64,000 bases of DNA, from NCBI GenBank assembly GCA_963696655.1, contig CAVOLB010000123.1, forward strand, positions 1 through 64,000, read 5' to 3'. Below the pieces are notes generated by a model, which was given only the letters and a program-made list of their open reading frames with translations, searched no databases and was not told where the DNA came from. Positions 58,094-64,000 of the stretch are shown in pieces (the stretch's first letter is position 1; each line of letters starts with the position of its first letter). A program made the position numbers and the translations under genes. This stretch comes from Hypericibacter sp963696655 (GTDB taxonomy: Bacteria > Pseudomonadota > Alphaproteobacteria > Dongiales > Dongiaceae).

Positions 58094-59053
58094 TCAAGGG
58101 GTGGCTTCGCTATCGCGCCATGGAGTAGCTCTGGCGAGAATGGCATTGGCGATCTCGACGAGCTTTCTGGCGCAGGCGACGGTGGCGACTTTGTGATGCT
58201 TGCCTGCGGCGGTGAGGCGCTTATAGAGGGCCACGAGGATGGGATTCCAACGCTGGGAAGCGGAGAAGGCGGCCTGGTAGACGCTGCGTCGAAGCCGCTT
58301 TCTGCCGCCGGCGATATGTCGCTCGCCGGTATGCTCGCCGCTGTCGTCGTCGAGGGGGGCGAGACCGACCAGGGCGGCCGCCTCGGCGCGGGTCATGCGG
58401 CCGAGCTCGGGCAGGCGCAAGACGAAGCTGAGGGCGGTGAGCGGGCCGAGGCCGGGGATGCTCTCCAGCAGATCCAGCTTGAGGGCCAGATCGGCATGGT
58501 GGCGCAGCTTGGCCAGCAGAAGGGCGATCTCCTTGTCGCGCCGCTTGGACAGACGAAGGATCTCGCTCTCGAGATAGCGTTTGGGCGCCGGCAGGCTATA
58601 GCGGTCGCGCCGGGTCTTGAGCCGGGCGACATCCTCGCCGATCTGCTCGATCAGGGTGAGATGCTCGGCAAGGGGCGCCAGGCGCTCGTCGGGCGCCGGA
58701 CGGATGCCGTCGGGATCCATGGCCGCGGTTACCGCCGCGATCAGGCGAGCGTCGATCGCGTCGTTCTTGGCCCGCTTCTTCTTGAACCGTCGAAAGCCTT
58801 TCACCTGACCCGGCTCGAGCAGCAGGACGCAAAACCCCGCCCGGCGCAGATGCACCGCCACCGCCGCCTCGTAGTGGCCGCTCGCCTCCAGCCCGACCCG
58901 CTCGACACCGTGCACACGCAGCCAGCTCTCGATCTGCTGGTGTCCCACCGGATCGTTGCTGGCCTGCAACTGGCCCGGCCCACCGGCCAACGCCACATCG
59001 AGCTTGCGCTTCGACACGTCGATACCAGCACTTTCCGTGATAGACTTGCTCAT
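58094..59053 (-). CDS. IS110-family transposase (DEDD recombinase)
   Basis: A 319-residue recombinase. The RuvC-like N-terminal domain has AGIDVSKRKLDVAL (Asp), GLEASGHYEAAVA (Glu) and KNDAIDARLIAAV (Asp pair). The C-terminal Transposase_20 domain has LESIPGLGPLTALSFVLRLPEL and LVGLAPLDDDSGEHTGERHIAGGRKRLR, containing the conserved Ser. It looks intact. The ATG at 59053 is chosen because the family start is MSK-x-GIDVSK; longer frames cover the non-coding guide region. Confidence 0.93.
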   Translation of the reverse strand: MSKSITESAGIDVSKRKLDVALAGGPGQLQASNDPVGHQQIESWLRVHGVERVGLEASGHYEAAVAVHLRRAGFCVLLLEPGQVKGFRRFKKKRAKNDAIDARLIAAVTAAMDPDGIRPAPDERLAPLAEHLTLIEQIGEDVARLKTRRDRYSLPAPKRYLESEILRLSKRRDKEIALLLAKLRHHADLALKLDLLESIPGLGPLTALSFVLRLPELGRMTRAEAAALVGLAPLDDDSGEHTGERHIAGGRKRLRRSVYQAAFSASQRWNPILVALYKRLTAAGKHHKVATVACARKLVEIANAILARATPWRDSEATP

Positions 59054-59250
59054 CTTCGTCGACCCCACCTTGCGTTGATCCGAACCAGGGTGTTCTTGCA
59101 ACCATCCGGGTCCGATGAAGGGTCGGCTGCGATCCCGCTCCCGCGCAGTCCAGAAGACTTCGAGGGTGTCGATCCGACAACCGACCGTCCGGGCCGGGGT
59201 GGCCACCCCGGCCCGGACCTTCCTCAATCCTCGCACATTCCCCTCATACA
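59054..59250 (-). ncRNA. Predicted bridge RNA of the IS110-family element
   Basis: This 197-bp non-coding end precedes the transposase, where IS110 elements encode bridge RNA. On the minus strand it shows a 32-bp perfect palindrome (59,218-59,187), then ACACCCT, stem AGTC/GACT and GCGGGAG. GCGGGAG is complementary to CTCCCGC, the core plus right target; ACACCCT matches the left target plus core ACCCCCT at 6 of 7. A second loop has ATGGTTGC (matching the element end ATGGTTG plus core C), stem GAAC/GTTC and ACGCAAG, mostly complementary to CTTGTAT at the other end. This is the two-loop guide layout of bridge RNAs. Inference from sequence only. Confidence 0.65.
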
Positions 59251-59307
59251 AGGGGGTAGGGGGAGGGGTGCTTCGCACTCGCTGACGGCAGCGAGGAAAT
59301 TCCCCCG

Positions 59308-60045
59308 TCAGATCGACCGCAGCATGCCGCCGTCGCAGGCGATGGCCTGGCCGGTGATGTAGCCGGCGGGCTCGGAGGCGAGGAAGCAGGCGAGCGCCGC
59401 GAACTCCTCAGGTCTGCCGATGCGGCCGAGCGGCACGGTCTTCGCCACCTCCTCCGCCTTGAAGCCGGCCTCCTTCAGCCGCTCCGTCAGCGTATAGCCC
59501 GGCATCAGCGCATTGACGGTGATGCCGTCGGGGCCGATCTCGCGGCTCAGCGCATTGACCATCCCATGCAGGCCCGCGCGCAACGCGTTCGACATCATCA
59601 GATTCGGCAGGGGCTCTTGGGCCGCGATCGAGGTGACAAGCAGGATCCGGCCCCAGCCCTGCGCCCGCATGCCCGGCAGGACCGCCCGGATCGTCGATAC
59701 GGCGCTGAGCCAGAGCGATTCGAAACCGGCGCGCCACTGCGCATCATCGATCTTGTCGAAGGTCGCGGGCGACGGCCCGCCGGTGTTGACGAGGAGGATG
59801 TCGATCGTCCCGCCCAGGCGCCGGGCGGCCTCCTCGACCAGCCTGGCGCCGGCGCCCGCCTGCGACAGGTCGCAGGGAATGGCGACGGCACCGATATCCT
59901 TCGCCGTCCGCTCGAGCCGCGCGGGTTCGCGCGCACAGATCGCCGTCTCGACGCCTTCCGCCAGCAGCGCCTCGGCCACCGCGCGGCCGAGCCCCCGCGA
60001 GGCGCCCATCACCAGGGCGCGGCGGCCCTTGATCCGATAATCCAC
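59308..60045 (-). CDS. Short-chain dehydrogenase-family protein with atypical active site
   Basis: A 245-residue SDR: cofactor loop MGASRGLGRAVAEALLAEG, VNTGGPSPATFD in place of NAG, VTSIAAQEPLPNLMMSNALRAGLHG and ITGQAIACDGGMLRSI. The catalytic YxxxK is replaced by S-N-A-L-R (Ser and Arg), a variant seen in a subgroup of SDRs. Fold and NAD(P) binding look intact, but oxidoreductase activity is uncertain. It is followed upstream by a hydratase gene (16 bp gap), forming a minus-strand pair. Confidence 0.85.
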   Translation of the reverse strand: MDYRIKGRRALVMGASRGLGRAVAEALLAEGVETAICAREPARLERTAKDIGAVAIPCDLSQAGAGARLVEEAARRLGGTIDILLVNTGGPSPATFDKIDDAQWRAGFESLWLSAVSTIRAVLPGMRAQGWGRILLVTSIAAQEPLPNLMMSNALRAGLHGMVNALSREIGPDGITVNALMPGYTLTERLKEAGFKAEEVAKTVPLGRIGRPEEFAALACFLASEPAGYITGQAIACDGGMLRSI

Positions 60046-60061
60046 GATTCTGTTCCTTTTC

Positions 60062-60865
60062 TCAGCGCACCGTCACATCGACATGACCGAGGCCCGACAC
60101 GTCGAAATCGTAGCGCTCGGGCCCGGCCGGAAAGCGCGTGGTCACGAGACTGCCGGTCATCACGAATTGCCCGGCCTTGAGTCCGATATCCAGTTCCGCC
60201 AGGTGGTTGGCGAGCCAGGTCAGCGGCTCGAAGGGATGGCCCAGCACGTCGGCGCCGGTGCCACGGCCGATCTCGGCGCCGTCGCGCCGCACGACGCCTT
60301 CGACCGGCGCCAGATCGGGCCAGCCCGTCCTGAACTCGCCCAACACCACGCCGGCGTTCCAGCTGTTGTCGGCGACGAGCGAGCGCACATCGAGCCCGGC
60401 ATAATCGGCGCCGCGGTCGTCCACCACCTCGAAGGCGGGACAGACGGCATCGACCGCGTCGGCGATCATCTCCCGGTCATAGGGCGCATCGCCGGGCGGC
60501 AGGGCGCGCCCGAACCGAGCGCAGATCTCGAACTCGAGCCCGAGATGAACATGCTCGGCCAGCGCCAGCGTGGCACCGCTGCGATGGATCCGGTTGGCCA
60601 GCACCGCGCCGGCGATCGGATGATCGATCCCGCACATATGCTGCATGCGTTTGGTGGTGAGGCCGATCTTGTAGCCGGCGATCGCGGCCCCGCTCTCGGT
60701 GCGCATCAGATCGACGAAGCGACCTTGCACCTCGTAAGCGGCCTCGAGATCATCGACCGGCCAGGCCGGCGACAGGGTCTTGAATTTCTCGCGCTGCCGA
60801 TGCTGGCGCATCAATTCCCGCGCGATCCGGTCCTGGTCCTTCGGCATGCCGCCCTCGTTCCCCAT
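60062..60865 (-). CDS. 2-keto-4-pentenoate hydratase / oxaloacetate decarboxylase family (MhpD-like)
   Basis: A 267-residue member of the FAH-like hydratase family: AYEVQGRFVDLMRTESGAAIAGYKIGLTTKRMQ, LGLEFEICARFGRALP (metal-site Glu residues) and LGHPFEPLTWLANHLAELDIGLKAGQFVMTGSLVTTRFP. Such enzymes hydrate 2-hydroxypentadienoates in meta-cleavage of aromatics, using a divalent metal. An internal ATG at 60847 (MPKDQ) is an alternative start. The 192-bp gap upstream to the divergent RidA gene has no gene. Confidence 0.9.
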   Translation of the reverse strand: MGNEGGMPKDQDRIARELMRQHRQREKFKTLSPAWPVDDLEAAYEVQGRFVDLMRTESGAAIAGYKIGLTTKRMQHMCGIDHPIAGAVLANRIHRSGATLALAEHVHLGLEFEICARFGRALPPGDAPYDREMIADAVDAVCPAFEVVDDRGADYAGLDVRSLVADNSWNAGVVLGEFRTGWPDLAPVEGVVRRDGAEIGRGTGADVLGHPFEPLTWLANHLAELDIGLKAGQFVMTGSLVTTRFPAGPERYDFDVSGLGHVDVTVR

Positions 60866-61057
60866 TTTTGATCGATCGGCCTCGTTCCCCGCCCCCGAGG
60901 CCCCGGGGCGCCGGTCCGGGCCAGACTAAACCCCTTCCCGGCCGACCCGACAAGGCGCTCGAAAAACTCCGGGCGACGGTCTGGAAGGTCAACGGTCAAG
61001 CCGCTATGCTCCGCCCCCTGTTTCGCGCCTCACACGACCCCTAGGGAGACCCTGGCC

Positions 61058-61525
61058 ATGACCGGACGCATCGACAAGATTCTCGCCGACAAGAAGATCG
61101 AGCTGCCCAAGGCGGCGGCACCCGTGGCCAACTATGTCCCGGTCGCGATCGCCAACGGCTTCGCCTATCTCGCCGGCCAGGTCACAGTGTGGAACGGCGA
61201 GTTCAAGTTCATCGGCAGGCTCGGCAAGGACTTCGCGGTTGAGCAGGGCCAGCAGGCGGCGCGGATCTGCGGGCTCAATATCATCGCCCAGCTCAAGGCG
61301 GCGCTCGGCGGCGATCTCGACCGGGTGAAGCGCGTGGTGCGTCTCGGCGTGTTCGTGAATTCGACCGACGATTTCTACGACCAGCCGAAAGTCGCCAACG
61401 GCGTCTCGGACCTGATGGTCGAGGTGTTCGGCGATGCCGGCAAACATGCCCGCTCGGCCGTCGGCGTGAACACGCTGCCGCTCAATGTGGCGGTCGAGGT
61501 CGACGCGATCTTCGAGATCGCCTGA
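61058..61525 (+). CDS. RidA-family protein (stand-alone)
   Basis: A 155-residue RidA-type protein of the YjgH/YabJ-like longer class: YVPVAIANGFAYLAGQVTVWNGEFKFIGRLGKDFAVEQGQQAARICGLNIIAQLKAALGG, and GKHARSAVGVNTLPLNVAVEVDAIFEIA. The Arg in HARSAVGV corresponds to the substrate-binding Arg of active RidA, unlike the other two RidA loci here. It may quench reactive enamines. The next 259 bp (61,526-61,784) hold no gene. Confidence 0.9.
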   Translation: MTGRIDKILADKKIELPKAAAPVANYVPVAIANGFAYLAGQVTVWNGEFKFIGRLGKDFAVEQGQQAARICGLNIIAQLKAALGGDLDRVKRVVRLGVFVNSTDDFYDQPKVANGVSDLMVEVFGDAGKHARSAVGVNTLPLNVAVEVDAIFEIA

Positions 61526-61784
61526 CCGCCCGGCCCCGATCGGCGCCGTCACCCGAGGCCGCGGCACCCGCCCTCGCTCCTTTCGGCTGTCGCTGACAAA
61601 GCGGTAATGGGCGGGATCGTTCTATCCGCCTGTGGGCCTCGGGGTTTAATTAACTCCGTGCGCTGCCTGGTCGCGTGGAGCGCGGTTGGCGACCCGCATC
61701 GGATATTTTTGCCCGCAAAGGGAACGCCGCGCCAGCTGCGCCGCTCATCAACAGCGCCAACCTTCTTTCCCTCGAGGTCGTTCC

Positions 61785-62315
61785 ATGATCCGCTCCCGTT
61801 TTTCCCGCCTGTCGCTGACGTTGCTCGCTCTCGGCCTTGCCGTCGGCACGGCCCAGGCCGCCTCAAGCCAGTCCGGCGACCTGGTGGGTGCCGATGGCGG
61901 CACCATCGGCAAGATCACCGTGACCGATGCGCCCCACGGCGTGCTGCTGCGCATCACGGCCAAGGGCCTGACGCCCGGCTGGCACGGGGTGCATTTCCAC
62001 GAGAAGGCCGATTGTTCGGCCCCGACCTTCAAGAGCGCGGGCGCTCATGTCCACAGCATGACGCCGGTGACGCACGGATTGCTCAATCCGCAGGCCAATG
62101 ACGATGGCGACCTGCCGAACCTCTACGTCGCGGCCGACGGCAGCGTGACGGTCGAGTTCTATTCGACCCTGGTATCGCTGAAGGGCGCGGGCGACCGCCC
62201 GGCGCTGCTCGACGCCGACGGCTCCGCGGTCGTCATCCATGCCAACCCCGACGACTATATGACCCAGCCGATCGGCGGCTCCGGCGATCGCGTGGCCTGC
62301 GCACCGATCAAATGA
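61785..62315 (+). CDS. sodC: Cu/Zn superoxide dismutase (periplasmic)
   Basis: A 176-residue exported protein; the signal peptide ends near AQAAS. Copper/zinc ligands are visible in GVHFHEKADC, AGAHVHSM, VTHGLLN and VVIHANPDDYMTQP, and the structural disulfide Cys are in KADC and VACAPI. In most SodC proteins a zinc His precedes GDLPN (HAGDLPN). Here it is NDDGDLPN, so one zinc ligand may be Asp instead of His. It removes periplasmic superoxide. Confidence 0.92.
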   Translation: MIRSRFSRLSLTLLALGLAVGTAQAASSQSGDLVGADGGTIGKITVTDAPHGVLLRITAKGLTPGWHGVHFHEKADCSAPTFKSAGAHVHSMTPVTHGLLNPQANDDGDLPNLYVAADGSVTVEFYSTLVSLKGAGDRPALLDADGSAVVIHANPDDYMTQPIGGSGDRVACAPIK

Positions 62316-62338
62316 GCGGGATGGGCTGAGGCTGCGAT

Positions 62339-63214
62339 CTAGGAGATCGGCGGCTCGTTGCAGGCCGTGGCGAGCGGAACCGCGTCCTCCGCCGACCCGG
62401 CGCGGTTGCCCGCCCGCATCAATCGGCCGATCAGATCGTTTTTCCAGGCCTTCAGGCCGAAGCCGTTGAGGAAATCGGCGCCGCTGTCGCTGAGCTCGTC
62501 CGGCCGATCGGCCAGATCCAGCGCCCGTTGCCATTGCTGGACCGCCTGGCTGGTCTCGCCCAGCTTCCAGAAGGCGTCGCCCAAATGCGCCTGCACCTCG
62601 GGATGGCCGGGGTCATGCATCGCCGCATCGCAGAGATAATGCAGCGCCTCGTTGTAGCGTCGAAGCTGATAGAGGGCCCATCCGTAGGAGTCCAGATAGG
62701 CAGGCTCCCGGGGCGCCGCGCTCAGGACATCCTGGAGCATCGCCAGGGCCTGATCGATGTTCCGGCCGGAATCGATCCAGCTATAGGCGAGATTGTTCTT
62801 GGCATTGACCACGCCGGCCTCGGTCGCGCGCTGATACCAATATTCGGCAAGATCGTGATTCTGCGGGAGGCCCAGACCGAAATCATAGGCATAACCCAGC
62901 GCGTCCTGGGCGTCGGGAAAGCCCGCGTTCGCGGCGGCCGAGAAATGCTCGGCCGCCGCCGCTTCGTCGCGCGGTGCGCCCCGGCCATCGGCCTCCATCA
63001 GTCCCAGGCCGAAATTGGCTTCGGCATCGCCTTCGCTCGCCAGCGATTCGAACAGGGCCCGAGCCTTCGCGTTGTCGCCGGCGCTATAGGCGGCCCAGGC
63101 CTCGCCCAGCTGATCCTCGCGCGACTGCGCGACCGCCGGCCCGGCCGCGAGCGTACAAGCCAGCAGCAGACCCGCCATCAGACCGACCGAAATGCGCCAT
63201 CGGAAAGGGCTCAT
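62339..63214 (-). CDS. Exported Sel1/TPR-repeat protein
   Basis: A 291-residue protein with a signal peptide (GLMAGLLLACTLAAGPAVAQ) and helical repeats. The Sel1-like units (AEANFGLGLMEADGRGAPRDEAAAAEHFSAAANAGFPDAQDALGYAYDFG) are followed by TPR-like units (PAYLDSYGWALYQLRRYNEALHYL). It is probably a periplasmic protein-protein adaptor; the partner is unknown. It is divergent from the next gene across 148 bp. Confidence 0.88.
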   Translation of the reverse strand: MSPFRWRISVGLMAGLLLACTLAAGPAVAQSREDQLGEAWAAYSAGDNAKARALFESLASEGDAEANFGLGLMEADGRGAPRDEAAAAEHFSAAANAGFPDAQDALGYAYDFGLGLPQNHDLAEYWYQRATEAGVVNAKNNLAYSWIDSGRNIDQALAMLQDVLSAAPREPAYLDSYGWALYQLRRYNEALHYLCDAAMHDPGHPEVQAHLGDAFWKLGETSQAVQQWQRALDLADRPDELSDSGADFLNGFGLKAWKNDLIGRLMRAGNRAGSAEDAVPLATACNEPPIS

Positions 63215-63362
63215 GGGACGGAGGAAATCATATCACGACGGCTGAGGCGGAAATGCGGCAGGATTTTCGGGGCAGAACGCCGGCAGATCGGGGTTGTCGG
63301 ACGCGCCGCGGCGCACCATCCTTTGAAGCAGATGTCCATGTCCCCTGGCGGCCCATCCTCCC

Positions 63363-64000
63363 ATGGCTGATGACGGCGAACGGATCGAGGCGCGGCTGCT
63401 CGGGCGGATCGCGGACGTCCCCGCGCCCGAGTGGGATGCCTGCGCCGGCGCCGACAATCCCTTCGTCTCGCACCGGTTCCTGAGCGCCCTCGAGGAGAGC
63501 GGCTCGGTCGGCGGCGACAGCGGCTGGATTCCGCGCCATCTGCTGATCGAGGACGCTGCCGGCCAGGTGCGGGCGGCCGCGCCGCTTTATCTCAAGACCC
63601 ACTCCTATGGGGAATATGTCTTCGACCATGGCTGGGCCGAAGCCTATGAGCGCGCCGGCGGCCAGTATTATCCCAAGCTGCAGCTCTCGGTGCCCTTCAC
63701 GCCGGTCCCCGGGCCCCGCCTGCTGCTGCGCCCCGCCGAGGACGCGGGCCGCTATCGCGATGTCCTCGCCGCCACGCTGGTGGCCGCGGCCGAACAGCTC
63801 AAGGTCTCGTCCCTGCACGCCACCTTCCTGCCGCCGGAGGATGCGGCGGCGCTGGCCGAGGTCGGATTCCTGCTGCGGCACGGCTACCAATTCCACTGGC
63901 AGAATCGGGGCTATCGCAGCTTCGAGGAATTCCTGGGCGATCTCTCCTCGCGCAAGCGCAAGGCGATCCGGCGCGAGCGCCGCGAGGTGGCCGAGGCCGG
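63363..64000 (+). CDS. FemAB/GNAT-like (DUF482) acyltransferase, truncated by window end
   Basis: The frame opens with ATG at 63363 and is still open at base 64,000 (212 residues seen). It reads MADDGERIEARLLGRIADVP, then WDACAGADNPFVSHRFLSALEESGSV, AAPLYLKTHSYGEYVFDHGWAEAYERAGG and YYPKLQLSVPFTPVPGPRLL, ending RKRKAIRRERREVAEAG. This is the signature of the 'GNAT family / peptidogalycan biosynthesis' DUF482 proteins of alphaproteobacteria, relatives of FemAB aminoacyltransferases. The acceptor is unknown. Confidence 0.85.
   Translation, partial: MADDGERIEARLLGRIADVPAPEWDACAGADNPFVSHRFLSALEESGSVGGDSGWIPRHLLIEDAAGQVRAAAPLYLKTHSYGEYVFDHGWAEAYERAGGQYYPKLQLSVPFTPVPGPRLLLRPAEDAGRYRDVLAATLVAAAEQLKVSSLHATFLPPEDAAALAEVGFLLRHGYQFHWQNRGYRSFEEFLGDLSSRKRKAIRRERREVAEA

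Larger units (their letters stand above)
58077..59252. mobile_element. IS110-family insertion sequence (about 1,176 bp)
   Basis: The element lies inside an inverted copy of the dispersed repeat. Read on the minus strand, the left flank is ACCCC-CT and the right flank is CT-CCCGC, so the dinucleotide CT occurs at both junctions; this matches the CT core of IS110-family recombination. There are no terminal inverted repeats. It has one transposase gene (58,094-59,053) and a 197-bp non-coding left end. Confidence 0.82.

Overview
The window is high-GC DNA with tightly packed genes. Its gene content points to an alphaproteobacterium, probably Rhodospirillales-like: an NDUFA12-type accessory subunit of complex I, the accB-accC-aat-DUF2155 neighbourhood, a B12-dependent ribonucleotide reductase, and MlaD and PCuAC proteins. 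No rRNA, tRNA or CRISPR array was seen.

Regions. 1-10.7 kb is mostly housekeeping: an aminotransferase fragment, a gamma-glutamyltransferase-like lipoprotein without its nucleophile Thr, an M48 protease, a DsbA-like oxidoreductase, an SDR, aroQ-accB-accC, aat, DUF2155, a methyltransferase, mlaD and NDUFA12. 10.9-23.7 kb is an uptake and catabolic region for a polyamine-like or amidino compound: a DMT exporter, a LysR regulator, an amidinotransferase-fold hydrolase, a PotABCD-type ABC importer, a three-domain RidA protein, an M20 amidohydrolase, a frameshifted acyltransferase and an FAD amine oxidase. 23.7-37.8 kb is a self-contained catabolic module: flavin reductase plus RibB-like protein, VOC, enoyl-CoA hydratase, alpha/beta hydrolase, RidA, PaaK-like CoA ligase, a complete Liv-type importer, a luciferase-like monooxygenase, a TetR regulator with an N-terminal hotdog domain, and a divergent amidase. 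Three copies of one 14-bp near-palindrome lie in its promoters. The module is bracketed by direct copies of the 3' end of the upstream FAD oxidase gene. The component set resembles the Rut pyrimidine-degradation system combined with CoA-thioester chemistry and its own importer; the substrate is unknown.

37.8-54 kb holds nrdJ behind tandem NrdR-like boxes, azoR, a LysR / TIM-barrel / Rieske oxygenase operon, an ICMT-like methyltransferase, a secreted nuclease, an ArsR-AHSA1-DUF899 stress-type cluster, DUF1428/MarR, and the copper genes SCO1 and PCuAC. 54.0-59.3 kb is mobile DNA. A 3,913-bp IS1595-family transposon (22-bp inverted repeats, 8-bp target duplication CCCGCAAG) carries WYL-like, Cas2/SinR-like and DUF3800 genes and a nested IS5-family element. 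Next to it is an IS110-family element whose non-coding end reads as a bridge RNA with guides matching its own insertion site. Both elements sit inside copies of the same dispersed GC-rich repeat; an uninterrupted copy is at 7.55 kb. 59.3-64 kb returns to chromosomal genes: SDR, hydratase, RidA, Cu/Zn SOD, a Sel1/TPR protein and a truncated FemAB/GNAT-like gene.

Functional assignments rest on family motifs read by eye. Substrate, regulatory and evolutionary statements are inference.
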